Of a stretch of 64,000 bases of DNA, positions 50,156 to 58,507 are shown in pieces; position 1 is the first letter of the stretch, and every line of letters starts with the position of its first letter. Source of the DNA: Taklimakanibacter albus (lineage in GTDB: Bacteria; Pseudomonadota; Alphaproteobacteria; Rhizobiales; Aestuariivirgaceae); NCBI RefSeq assembly GCF_016595235.1, contig NZ_JAENHL010000008.1:1-64000 (forward strand), written 5' to 3'. Position numbers and translations under genes: made by a program. The notes beneath the pieces are model-generated. The model was not told where the DNA came from and did no database searches. It worked only from the letters and a program-made list of their open reading frames with translations.

Positions 50156-51736
50156 ATGAGTGTCGTCGAGGATATTTCACGCCGGCGTGGTGGACGCGAA
50201 GCCCGCAAGGCGCTGCGCGCAAGGCCTATTCCGCGCGAGGAAGCCGCCGTCCGCCCCGGCATGGAAGGCGGGCAATACCGCCCCCTCAAAGAGCGCGACA
50301 TGGAGCGCATCCACGAGACGGCGTTGAAGCTCCTCGAAACCGTCGGCCTCGGCCAGGCCATTCCCTCCTGCATCGAAGCGCTTACCGCCAAAGGCGCCTT
50401 CATGAACGAGCATGGCCGCCTCTGCCTGCCCAAGGCGCTGATCGAAGATACGCTCGCCATTTGCGCCCGCGACTTCGTGCTCTATGGCCGCGATCCCAAG
50501 CACGACATGGAGCCCTGGGGCAACAAGGTCTATTTCGGCACCGCCGGGGCCGCCGTCCATATCGTCGATGTCCAGACCAGGACCTATCGCGAGTCCCTGC
50601 TGGCCGATCTCTATGACTGCGCCCGCATCGTCGATCAGTGCGAGCATATCCATTTCTATCAGCGCCCGATCACGGCGCGCGACATGCTGACCGGCCACGA
50701 TCTCGATATCAACACGATGTATGCCTGCATGGCCGGCACGTCGAAACATGTCGGCACCAGCATGGTGGCGCCCGAGCACGTCACCGAATGCCTGGAGATC
50801 CTGCATTATGTCGCGGGCGGCGAGGAGAAATGGCGGGCTCGGCCCTTCATCTCGCAGTCGAATTGCTTCGTTGTGCCGCCGATGAAATTCGCCGAGGATG
50901 CCTGCCGCTGCCTCGAAGTCGCGGTCCGCGGTGGCATGCCGGTGCTGCTGCTGTCGGCCGGCCAGGCCGGCGCCACGGCGCCTGCGGCGCTTGCCGGCAC
51001 CGTGGCCCAGGCGGTCGCCGAATGCCTTGCCGGCCTTGCTTATGTGAATGCGATCAAGCCGGGTGCCGTCGCGATCTGGGGGCCCTGGCCCTTCGTTTCC
51101 GACCTTCGCACCGGCGCCATGTCGGGCGGCTCGGGTGAGCAGGCGCTGATCACCGCGGCCTGCGCACAGATGGGTCATTTCTACCGGCTTACCGTCGGCT
51201 CGGCCGCCGGCATGTGCGACTCGAAGCTTCCCGATGTGCAGGCGGGTTATGAAAAAGGCGTCACCGCCTCGCTCGCGGCGATGACCGGTATCAATCTGCT
51301 TTATGAAAGCGCCGGCATGCATGCCTCGCTTCTGGGCTTCTGCTTGGAAAGCCTGCTCATCGACAATGACATGCTGGGCTCGATCAACCGCAATGTGCGC
51401 GGCATCGAGGTCAATGACGAGAGCCTGTCATTCGACGTCATCGCCAATGTCTGCATCGAGGGGCCGGGCCACTATCTCGGCCACGATCAGACACTCAGCC
51501 TGATGCAGAAGGAATATATCTATCCGGCGCTCGGCAACCGCATGAGCCCCAAGGAATGGAACGAGGCCGGCCGGCCCGACATCGTCGAGCGGGCGACGGC
51601 GCGCAAGATGGAAATCCTCACCACCTATTATCCGGAATACATCCCGACCGAGATCGACGATCTCATCCGCTCCAAGCACGACATCAAGCTGCCGCGCGAG
51701 GTCATGCAGCCGGGCGATCCAAGGTGGTTCACTTAA
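50156..51736 (+). CDS. MttB-family (non-pyrrolysine) corrinoid methyltransferase 3
   Basis: 526 aa with CAGGAGA upstream of ATG 50156. Same superfamily but a distinct branch from copies 1 and 2: MERIHETALKLLETVGLGQA near residue 50, PISQSNC-type FISQSNCFVVPPMKF near 238, VNAIKPGAVAIWGPWPFVSD near 300 and VTASLAAMTGINLLYESAGM near 365. No internal amber codon. It reads divergently from lysR. The lack of the SNVDMKSG phrase and different C terminus suggest another substrate. Last 8 bp overlap the convergent lysE-type gene. Confidence 0.85.
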   Translation: MSVVEDISRRRGGREARKALRARPIPREEAAVRPGMEGGQYRPLKERDMERIHETALKLLETVGLGQAIPSCIEALTAKGAFMNEHGRLCLPKALIEDTLAICARDFVLYGRDPKHDMEPWGNKVYFGTAGAAVHIVDVQTRTYRESLLADLYDCARIVDQCEHIHFYQRPITARDMLTGHDLDINTMYACMAGTSKHVGTSMVAPEHVTECLEILHYVAGGEEKWRARPFISQSNCFVVPPMKFAEDACRCLEVAVRGGMPVLLLSAGQAGATAPAALAGTVAQAVAECLAGLAYVNAIKPGAVAIWGPWPFVSDLRTGAMSGGSGEQALITAACAQMGHFYRLTVGSAAGMCDSKLPDVQAGYEKGVTASLAAMTGINLLYESAGMHASLLGFCLESLLIDNDMLGSINRNVRGIEVNDESLSFDVIANVCIEGPGHYLGHDQTLSLMQKEYIYPALGNRMSPKEWNEAGRPDIVERATARKMEILTTYYPEYIPTEIDDLIRSKHDIKLPREVMQPGDPRWFT

Positions 51737-52355
51737 AGACAGCCGGCCAGATCATCCAGACGCCGACCGCGATCAACGATAGCCCGAACAGGATATTGAG
51801 GTTGCGGTTGGCGGCGCTGCCGCGCAACAATGCCGCGATGGCGACGCCGGCCAGGGTCCAGACGATGAACGCGATCAAGTTGTTGAGCGTGAAGATCGTC
51901 GAGATGAAGAAGACCTCACCGAAACGATCATCACCCGGGGCCAGGAACTGGGTGAACAGCAGCATGATGATAACATAGGCCTTGGGGTTGAGGAGCAGCA
52001 CGACGGCGCCGTCGATGAAACCGACGCCGCGCGGCGCCATCCCCTCTTCCACCGTGACCGTCGACTCGATCCGCGCGGCGCGCAGGAATTGCACGCCGAT
52101 CCATATGACATAGAGACCGCCGGCGAGCTCGATCCAGCGCATCAGCTGGGGATCGGAAAGCAGCGTCACCTCGAGGCCGAGGCCGATCAGCATCGTCACG
52201 ATGAAGGTCGCGACGTGATAGCCCACCAAAGACGGCATAGCGCCGCGCATGCCCTTGGAGGCGCCGACCGAGGCAAAGAAGGCATTGCCGGGTCCGGGGC
52301 TATAGGCCAGCGGAAAGAGAAAGACGATCAGCGCGATCGAGCGGGAAAGGTCCAT
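51729..52355 (-). CDS. LysE/RhtB-family amino acid exporter
   Basis: 208 aa from ATG 52355 with GGAG at 7 bp. Five to six membrane segments and the family signature FPLAYSPGPGNAFFASVGAS at residues 14-33, then LLLNPKAYVIIMLLFTQFLA near 117. Exports small amino acids or derivatives. Its place between mttB 3 and the homocysteine methyltransferase operon could mean export of demethylated amino acid or excess methionine (inference). A CCAGGG-ttt-CCCTGG palindrome (52368-52382) lies just upstream. Confidence 0.82.
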   Translation of the reverse strand: MDLSRSIALIVFLFPLAYSPGPGNAFFASVGASKGMRGAMPSLVGYHVATFIVTMLIGLGLEVTLLSDPQLMRWIELAGGLYVIWIGVQFLRAARIESTVTVEEGMAPRGVGFIDGAVVLLLNPKAYVIIMLLFTQFLAPGDDRFGEVFFISTIFTLNNLIAFIVWTLAGVAIAALLRGSAANRNLNILFGLSLIAVGVWMIWPAVFK

Positions 52356-52499
52356 GTGGGGCTCCGTCCAGGGTTTCCCTGGCACGCTGGCGCATCCCGG
52401 AGAGAGCCTCCACCCGATTCACACCACGGGTCGCACCGGGCGCATAATCTGCCGCTTGCGTCCGTTGGCGGCGCGCCGCTCAAAGGCTAGTTTAGGTGA

Positions 52500-53165
52500 A
52501 TGGACCACCCCATCCTGCAAGCGATCGCACGTGAAAGCTTCACGCCGCTCGGCTGGTTTTCACCCGGCCGGGACGATCGCGTGCCGGATGGCGCCCGCTT
52601 CGTCATCCTGATCGGCAATGCCGGGCCGCAGATGTTCCGCCGCTTCGCCCGCGAGCGTGATCCCGTGCATGACCTGATGGACGACTGGTGCCGCGAGGTG
52701 ATCGGCCGGCTGGCGCGGGATCTCGACGCCAAGGCCGTCTATCCTTTCGACAAGCCGCCTCTGCCCTTTCTCAGCTGGGCGAGGCGCGCCAAAGCCGGCC
52801 ATGTGTCGCCGCTCGGCCTCAATATCCATACGACCTATGGCCTATGGCACGCGTTTCGCGCCGCCCTGCTCTTTCCGGTCGAATTCGATCTGCCGTCCTT
52901 GTCGCTCGGCGCGCACCCTTGTGAGAGCTGCGACGGCAAGCCCTGCCTCAGCGCCTGTCCGGTCGATGCCTTCTCGGGCACGAGCTATGACGTGCCGCGC
53001 TGCATCGACCATATCGCCTCGCCCGCCGGAGAGAACTGCATGGCGAATGGCTGCCTTGCGCGCCGGGCCTGTCCGGTCGGCCGCGCTTTCGCCTATGGTC
53101 CGGCGCAAGCGCAGTTCCATATGCGCGCCTTTCGCAAAGCCCATCTGATTGGAAACCCCGCATGA
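52500..53165 (+). CDS. 4Fe-4S ferredoxin-type protein
   Basis: 221 aa. Cys-rich C-terminal half: HPCESCDGKPCLSACPVDAF near residue 139 (C-x2-C-x4-C-x3-CP), then CIDH, NCMANGCLARRACPVG, enough for one or two clusters. The N-terminal half (RFVILIGNAGPQMFRRFARE) looks like the substrate-binding part of QueG/reductive-dehalogenase-like proteins rather than a plain ferredoxin. Overlaps the homocysteine methyltransferase start (ATGA). Possible electron donor for corrinoid reactivation, by context only. Start has AGGTGA directly against the ATG, an unusual spacing. Confidence 0.7.
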   Translation: MDHPILQAIARESFTPLGWFSPGRDDRVPDGARFVILIGNAGPQMFRRFARERDPVHDLMDDWCREVIGRLARDLDAKAVYPFDKPPLPFLSWARRAKAGHVSPLGLNIHTTYGLWHAFRAALLFPVEFDLPSLSLGAHPCESCDGKPCLSACPVDAFSGTSYDVPRCIDHIASPAGENCMANGCLARRACPVGRAFAYGPAQAQFHMRAFRKAHLIGNPA

Positions 53166-54079
53166 GCTATTCCCGCATCGCCCGCAAGCTGGCGCAAGGC
53201 CAGACCATCATCCTCGACGGAGGCACCGGCACCGACATCCAGGCGCGCGGCGTACCGATGGCGGGCGAGACCTGGTGCGCCGAAGCCAATCTGACCCATC
53301 CGGATGTCGTGCGCTCGGTGCATGAGGACTATATCAAGGCCGGCGCCGAGATCATCACCGCCAACACTTATCCGACAAGCCCGCTGCTCTTCAACGCGCT
53401 GGGGCGCGATGAGGATATGGTCCGTATCGACAAGGAAGCGGTCAGGATCGCGCGCGAGGCGGCGCAGGACCGCGTGCCGGTTGCCGGCTCCTTCTCGGTC
53501 ATGCGGCCGATGGAGCAAGGCGTCGATCGCGTGAAGGCCTATCGCGAATGGCCGGAAAAGGAGGCGCGTGCGCTCATGAAGCGCAAGGCCGAGAGCATGG
53601 CTGATGCCGGCTCCGATCTCATCATGATGGAAATGATGCGCGACTACGATTATTCGCTGTGGGCGACCGAAGCCGCGGTCGCGACCGGCCTGCCGGTGTG
53701 GATCGGCATTTCGACCGAGCCGCGTGATGACGGCACGCTCACCGGCTTCGCCAGGCCCGACCAGCCGCTCGACAAGGTCGTGGCGGCCCTGGCCCAGACG
53801 GGCGGCGACGTCATCTCGATCATGCACACTTTGCCCAATCATATTGGCGATGCGCTCAAGATCGTGCGCCAGAGCTGGCAAGGCCCGCTCGGCGCTTACC
53901 CTGAAAGCGGCTTCTTCAAGATGCCGGACTGGCAGTTCGTCGACATCATCGAGCCCGAAGCGCTCGTCACCTATGCGCGCCAGTGGCAGACCGCAGGTGC
54001 GTCCATCTTCGGCGGCTGCTGCGGCACCAATCCACAGCACATCACGGCCCTGGCGCACGCGTTCGGGAGAATTTCATGA
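53162..54079 (+). CDS. homocysteine S-methyltransferase family (BHMT/MmuM-like)
   Basis: 305 aa. TIM barrel with LDGGTGTDIQARGVPM near residue 18, ANTYPTSPLLFNALG near 64 and the Zn-binding GGCCGTNPQH near 286. The third Zn ligand of the family (Cys in the VNCTxP loop) appears as His: IMHTLPNHI near 221. Expected to methylate homocysteine from a betaine, S-methylmethionine or similar donor. Coupled by ATGA to the Fe-S protein before it and the GFA protein after it, giving a three-gene operon. Confidence 0.82.
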   Translation: MSYSRIARKLAQGQTIILDGGTGTDIQARGVPMAGETWCAEANLTHPDVVRSVHEDYIKAGAEIITANTYPTSPLLFNALGRDEDMVRIDKEAVRIAREAAQDRVPVAGSFSVMRPMEQGVDRVKAYREWPEKEARALMKRKAESMADAGSDLIMMEMMRDYDYSLWATEAAVATGLPVWIGISTEPRDDGTLTGFARPDQPLDKVVAALAQTGGDVISIMHTLPNHIGDALKIVRQSWQGPLGAYPESGFFKMPDWQFVDIIEPEALVTYARQWQTAGASIFGGCCGTNPQHITALAHAFGRIS

Positions 54080-54501
54080 GCGACCACAAGACCGGATCCT
54101 GCCTGTGCGGGGCGGTGAAATTCACCGTGACGGGACCACTGCGTGCCGTCATCGCCTGCCATTGCCAGCAATGCCGCAAGCAGACCGGCAATTACATGTC
54201 GGCCACCGGCACCAAGGACGAATATCTCGACTTCACCGAAACGCGCGGCCTCAAATGGTACCGCTCCAGCGACACGGCGAAACGCGGCTTCTGCAGCGAA
54301 TGCGGCTCGAGCTTGTTCTGGAAAGGCGACGGGCGCGACTACACCGCGATCGCCGCCGGCGCTCTCGACGGGCCGACCGGCCTCAAGCTCGCCGGTCATA
54401 TCTTCTGCGATGACGCCGGTGACTATTATGAGATCAGCGGCGGTGAGTATCGGCAGGGCCAGTGGGGGGCCAATGTCGCGGCGCCATCCAAGGCGGAGTG
54501 A
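54076..54501 (+). CDS. GFA-family (glutathione-dependent formaldehyde-activating enzyme-like) protein
   Basis: 141 aa with the complete Cys set of the CENP-V/GFA fold: GSCLCGAV near residue 8, ACHCQQCRK near 27, and FCSECGSSLF near 75. Classic members bind glutathione and were linked to S-hydroxymethylglutathione formation, though activity is disputed. In a demethylation neighbourhood, formaldehyde handling is a plausible role. Last gene of its operon; a family B palindrome follows 9 bp later. Confidence 0.82.
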   Translation: MSDHKTGSCLCGAVKFTVTGPLRAVIACHCQQCRKQTGNYMSATGTKDEYLDFTETRGLKWYRSSDTAKRGFCSECGSSLFWKGDGRDYTAIAAGALDGPTGLKLAGHIFCDDAGDYYEISGGEYRQGQWGANVAAPSKAE

Positions 54502-54510
54502 GTTCATCCA

Positions 54511-54623
54511 CCCTCACCCTGAGGTGCGAGCATAGCGAGCCTCGAAGGGTGTGCTTCAGCATTATCACTCTAACCTGATGGACGCTTCGAGGCCCGCCTT
54601 CGGCGGGCACCTCAGCGTGAGGG
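54511..54623. repeat. palindromic element family B, full copy 2
   Basis: 113 bp bounded by CCCTCACCCTGAGGTG and CACCTCAGCGTGAGGG with inner CTCGAAG/CTTCGAG arms and a GCCCGCC-ttc-GGCGGGC stem. Lies between convergent GFA and ABC ATPase genes. Confidence 0.85.
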
Positions 54624-54626
54624 ATG

Positions 54627-56630
54627 TCAAAGAGGCTTGCCCTGAAGCTTCACCAGTTCGGCCAAAGGGATATGGCAGCGGAGTGAATGGCCGGCCTCTT
54701 CTTCGACGAAAGGCGGCTCCTTCTCCTCGCAGATGGCGCCGAGCTTGCGCGGGCAGCGTGTGTGGAAGACGCAGCCCGAGGGAGGGTTGCTGGCGCTCGG
54801 GATCTCGCCTACGAGGCGGATGCGCGACGGCTGGTCGGCTTCGAGCCGCGGCACGGCGGAGAGCAGTGCTTCGGTATAAGGATGATGCGGGCCGTCGAAG
54901 ACACGCTCCGAGGAGCCGAGCTCCATGATGCGGCCGAGATAGAGCACAGCGATCTTGTCGGAGAGATACCGCACGACGCCCAGATCATGTGAGATGAAGA
55001 TGTAGCTCACCTGCCGCTCGGCCTGGAGATCGGCGAGGAGATTGAGGATCGCCGCCTGCACCGAGACGTCGAGCGCCGACGTCGGCTCGTCGCAGACGAC
55101 GAGGCGCGGCTCGCCGGCAAAGGCACGGGCGATGGCGACGCGCTGCTTGAGTCCGCCCGATAGCTGGCGCGGCTTCACGGTGAGATGGCGCTCCGACAAT
55201 CTGACCGACTGGATGAGATCGAGGAGCCGCGTCCTCAGTGCGTCGCCGCTCAAGCCGCCAAGCCGGCTCAGCGCGCGGCCGATGATGCGGCGCACGCTGT
55301 GGGCGCGGTTGAGAGCTGAATCGGGATTCTGGAAGACGATCTGCAGCGCCTTGACCTGATCCTCGGTACGCGCTTCGAGGAGCGGCGGCAGGGGCTTGGC
55401 GTCGAGCCTCACCACGCCGCCCTGGTCGGGCGGCAGGAGGCCCAAGAGCAACCGGGCGAAAGTCGTCTTGCCGCTGCCCGATTCACCGACGAGGCCCAGC
55501 GTCTCGCCGGCTCCGATCGCCAGAGACACATCGGCGACGGCGCGCAAAGCATGATCGCCTGAGCGGAACGTCTTGTTCAGCCGATTGATTTCGAGCACCG
55601 GCGCTGCATCGGGATGCGCTGTGGGAAGCCTCACCTCGGCCGGCGTCTGACGCGGTAATGAAGCGGCGCGCTCATGATAGTGGCAGCGCGCGAAGCGGCC
55701 GCCGAGATCGATCAAAGGCGGCAGCTCGCGGCGGCAACGGTCGTCGGCGAGCGCACAACGATCGGTGAAAGGACAGCCGGTGATCTTCGCCCCCGGCGCC
55801 GGCAATGTGCCGGGAATCGTGTCGAGGCGGTTGTGGTCCTTGCGTTCGCCGGCACGCGGCAGGCAGCGTAAGAGCGCCACCGTATAAGGATGGCGCGGCA
55901 TATTGAAGAGCTCAGCCGTCGGCCCCTCCTCCACCAGCATGCCGGCATACAGCACGCCGACCCGGTCGCACATTTTGGCGACCACTGCGAGATTATGGCT
56001 GATGAACAGGATCGAGGTGCCGAACTCCCGGCGCAACTGCACGATGAGGTCGAGCACTTCCGCCTCGACAGTGGCGTCGAGCCCAGTGGTCGGCTCATCG
56101 AGGATAAGCAAGGCCGGATCCTTGGCAAGCGCCATGGCGATGGCGACGCGCTGCTGCATGCCGCCCGACAGCTGATGGGCATATCGCTCCATCACGCGCT
56201 TCGGGTCGGAGATGCGCACCCGGCGCAGTATCTCGGCGGCGCGCTCCTGCGCTTGCGTCTGGGAAGCGCCGGCGAGCATGAAGATCTCCGCCACTTGCTT
56301 TCCGATGCGTAAAGTCGGGTTCAGCGCCTTGCCGGGATCCTGATAGACCATGGACACGGTATGGGCGCGCAGGTGCAGGAGCTGGTCACGATCGAGCGCC
56401 GTGACATCCTCGCCATCCATGGTGACGCGGCCCGCCGTGATCCGCCCCGCGCGCGGCAGATAACGCACCGCGGTCAGGGCCACGGTCGACTTGCCGCAGC
56501 CCGACTCGCCCACCAGCCCATAGGCCTCGCCGCGGCCGACGCGGAAGCTCACATCACGCAGCACGGCCCGGTCGCGGCCACCGACACGATAAGCGACGCT
56601 CAATCTTTCGACGGCCAGCGCGTCAGTCAT
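54627..56630 (-). CDS. fused oligopeptide/nickel-type ABC ATPase (DppD-DppF in one chain)
   Basis: 667 aa from ATG 56630 (an in-frame start at 56648 would only lengthen the overlap with dppC). Two ATPase domains: Walker A GESGCGKST near residue 38 and GESGSGKTT near 390; signatures LSGGMQQR near 153 and LSGGLKQR near 500; Walker B LLILDEPTTGLD and [12 protein letters not shown]. Each is followed by the oligo_HPY Cys-rich tail (CPFTDRCALADDRC, CVFHTRCPRKLGAIC). Last gene of a seven-gene minus-strand set. Confidence 0.88.
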   Translation of the reverse strand: MTDALAVERLSVAYRVGGRDRAVLRDVSFRVGRGEAYGLVGESGCGKSTVALTAVRYLPRAGRITAGRVTMDGEDVTALDRDQLLHLRAHTVSMVYQDPGKALNPTLRIGKQVAEIFMLAGASQTQAQERAAEILRRVRISDPKRVMERYAHQLSGGMQQRVAIAMALAKDPALLILDEPTTGLDATVEAEVLDLIVQLRREFGTSILFISHNLAVVAKMCDRVGVLYAGMLVEEGPTAELFNMPRHPYTVALLRCLPRAGERKDHNRLDTIPGTLPAPGAKITGCPFTDRCALADDRCRRELPPLIDLGGRFARCHYHERAASLPRQTPAEVRLPTAHPDAAPVLEINRLNKTFRSGDHALRAVADVSLAIGAGETLGLVGESGSGKTTFARLLLGLLPPDQGGVVRLDAKPLPPLLEARTEDQVKALQIVFQNPDSALNRAHSVRRIIGRALSRLGGLSGDALRTRLLDLIQSVRLSERHLTVKPRQLSGGLKQRVAIARAFAGEPRLVVCDEPTSALDVSVQAAILNLLADLQAERQVSYIFISHDLGVVRYLSDKIAVLYLGRIMELGSSERVFDGPHHPYTEALLSAVPRLEADQPSRIRLVGEIPSASNPPSGCVFHTRCPRKLGAICEEKEPPFVEEEAGHSLRCHIPLAELVKLQGKPL

Positions 56631-57486
56631 CGAGCGCGCCCGCGACACCGTCGGCGATGAGATTGACGCCGACCACCAGTGTGGCGATGGCGAGCGAATC
56701 GAACAGCACCGTCCACCAGAAGCCGCCGCCGATCATGCCGTAATTGGTCGAGACGCTGAGGCCCCAGTCGGGCGATGGCGGCTGAATGCCGAAGCCCATG
56801 AAGCTCAGCGTGGCGACCGCGAAAATGGCATAGCCAAGCCTGACCGTCGCCTCGACCAAAATGGGCGGCAGGACATTGGGCAGGATTTCGCCGAACATGA
56901 TGTAGAGCGCGTTTTCGCGTCTGAGCTTGGCGGCGGCGACATAATCGAGCTCGCGCTCGGCCAGCACCGCCGAGCGCACGGTGCGGGCGATGATGGGCGA
57001 GAAGGCTAAGCCGATTACCGTGATGACGGTGAGCGTCGACGGCCCCAGCGCCACGATGGCAAGCAGCGCGACGATCACCACCGGAATGGCCATGAAGGCC
57101 TCGATGATGCGGCTGATGATGTCGTCGACGAGCCCTCTGAAATAGCCGGTGATGAGGCCGAGCGTGGTACCCAGCACCGTCGCCAGCACAGTGGCGAGCG
57201 GCGCCACGGTGAGAATGTCGCGCGAGCCGACAATGACGCGGGAAAACACATCGCGGCCTAACTGGTCGGTGCCGAACCAGTGCTCGGCGGATGGCGGCAG
57301 CAGCGAATTGATGATGTCGTCGGCAAGCGGGTCATAGGGCACGAAATACCGGCCGAATAGCGCGCAGAGGATCCAGAACAGCAGGATCGCCGCACCGGCT
57401 AGAAAAGTGCGCGAACGGCCGAGCGCGGCGATGAGCTCGCGCAGCGGACTGCGGTCCGTTTCGGTGCTAGTGTCGATCGCGCTCAT
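56623..57486 (-). CDS. oligopeptide-type ABC transporter permease (DppC family)
   Basis: 287 aa, six membrane segments. DppC marks: PSAEHWFGTDQLGRDVFSRV near residue 64, the EAA-like loop ERELDYVAAAKLRRENALYI near 174, and a C-terminal GVNLIADGVAGALDD. Overlaps dppB (ATGA) and the fused ATPase (8 nt). Confidence 0.88.
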   Translation of the reverse strand: MSAIDTSTETDRSPLRELIAALGRSRTFLAGAAILLFWILCALFGRYFVPYDPLADDIINSLLPPSAEHWFGTDQLGRDVFSRVIVGSRDILTVAPLATVLATVLGTTLGLITGYFRGLVDDIISRIIEAFMAIPVVIVALLAIVALGPSTLTVITVIGLAFSPIIARTVRSAVLAERELDYVAAAKLRRENALYIMFGEILPNVLPPILVEATVRLGYAIFAVATLSFMGFGIQPPSPDWGLSVSTNYGMIGGGFWWTVLFDSLAIATLVVGVNLIADGVAGALDD

Positions 57487-58457
57487 GTCTCGGCCCCGAG
57501 CCTGATGCGCGGATTAAGCAGCGTATAAGCGAGATCGGCAGCGAGCGTCGCCAAGGCGAAGACGACGCCGATGGTCAAGATGCCTGCTTCGAGCATCGGG
57601 AAGTCCTTGCCGCGCGCCGCCGTATAGATGAGCGAGCCGATTCCCTGGTACCGAAACAGCGTCTCCACCACCACGAGACCACCGATCAGGTAGCCGGTCT
57701 GGGTGGCGATGACGGTGATGGTGGGCAGCAGCGCATTGCGCAGCACATGCCGCCTGATGACCGTCGGCCAGGAAAGCCCCTTGAGCACGGCGGTGCGCGT
57801 ATAATCGGAATCGAGCGCTTCCACCATGCCGGCCCTGGCCATACGGGCGATATAACCGAAGAGTACCAGAAACAGAGGCAGCGCCGGCAGGATCAGGTGA
57901 TAGAGCTGCGTGCCCAGCCCCGCCCCCTCCGGCCAGGTGGCGGTGACCGGCAGCCAGTCGAGCCAGATGCTGAAGATCAGGATGAGGACGATGCCGGTGA
58001 CGAATTCGGGCAGCACCGTCACCGACAGGCCACCGAGGCTGATGATGCGGTCGATCGGGCGGTTGACGTTGAGCGCCGCCACGATGCCGCCCAGAATGCC
58101 GAGCGGCACCACGATGAGGAAGGCGACGAGCGCCAGCTTGCAGGAATTGGCGAGCGCATCGAGCACGAAGGGCGCCACGGGGGAGCGGAAGGCATAGGAC
58201 ATACCCATGTCCCCCTGCACGAAGTTCGAGATCCAGTCCCAATATTGCACGATATAGGGCCGGTCGAGGCCGAGCGACTGGTTGAGCGCCTGGACCGAAG
58301 CCTCATCGGCGAAAGGACCCAGTATCGCGCGTCCGACATTGCCCGGAAGGACTTGGCCGCCGAAGAACACCATGAGGCTCAAGAGGACGAGCGTCACCAG
58401 CGACAGAGCGATGCGGCGGAGAATGAAAGCGACGATTGCCGGGTTCCCCAGTTGCAC
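57483..58457 (-). CDS. oligopeptide-type ABC transporter permease (DppB family)
   Basis: 324 aa from a GTG start. FILRRIALSLVTLVLLSLMV opens the first membrane span, followed by ALNQSLGLDRPYIVQYWDWI, DYTRTAVLKGLSWPTVIRRH and VLRNALLPTITVIATQTGYL, all standard in DppB. The start codon abuts a strong stem-loop and no Shine-Dalgarno is exposed, so translation may depend on opening that hairpin. Confidence 0.88.
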   Translation of the reverse strand: MQLGNPAIVAFILRRIALSLVTLVLLSLMVFFGGQVLPGNVGRAILGPFADEASVQALNQSLGLDRPYIVQYWDWISNFVQGDMGMSYAFRSPVAPFVLDALANSCKLALVAFLIVVPLGILGGIVAALNVNRPIDRIISLGGLSVTVLPEFVTGIVLILIFSIWLDWLPVTATWPEGAGLGTQLYHLILPALPLFLVLFGYIARMARAGMVEALDSDYTRTAVLKGLSWPTVIRRHVLRNALLPTITVIATQTGYLIGGLVVVETLFRYQGIGSLIYTAARGKDFPMLEAGILTIGVVFALATLAADLAYTLLNPRIRLGAET

Positions 58458-58483
58458 GCCGGCGGGAGGTCTTCCCGCCGGCG
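58457..58483 (-). terminator. intercistronic stem-loop between dppA- and dppB-like genes
   Basis: GCCGGCGGGA-ggtct-TCCCGCCGGC is a perfect 10-bp stem (11 with the flanking C/G) that starts 24 bp after the binding-protein stop and ends at the dppB GTG. No T run. Confidence 0.55.
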
Positions 58484-58507
58484 ATGATTGTTCACGGCGT
58501 CATTCGA

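Noticed and set aside
43867-51736. Pyrrolysine-containing trimethylamine methyltransferases
   Set aside because: All three MttB-family frames run through without an in-frame TAG, so they are the non-pyrrolysine branch.
52368-52382. CCAGGG-ttt-CCCTGG palindrome upstream of the LysE-type gene
   Set aside because: Short and GC-rich, with no second copy or clear regulator; could be chance, so not listed as an operator.
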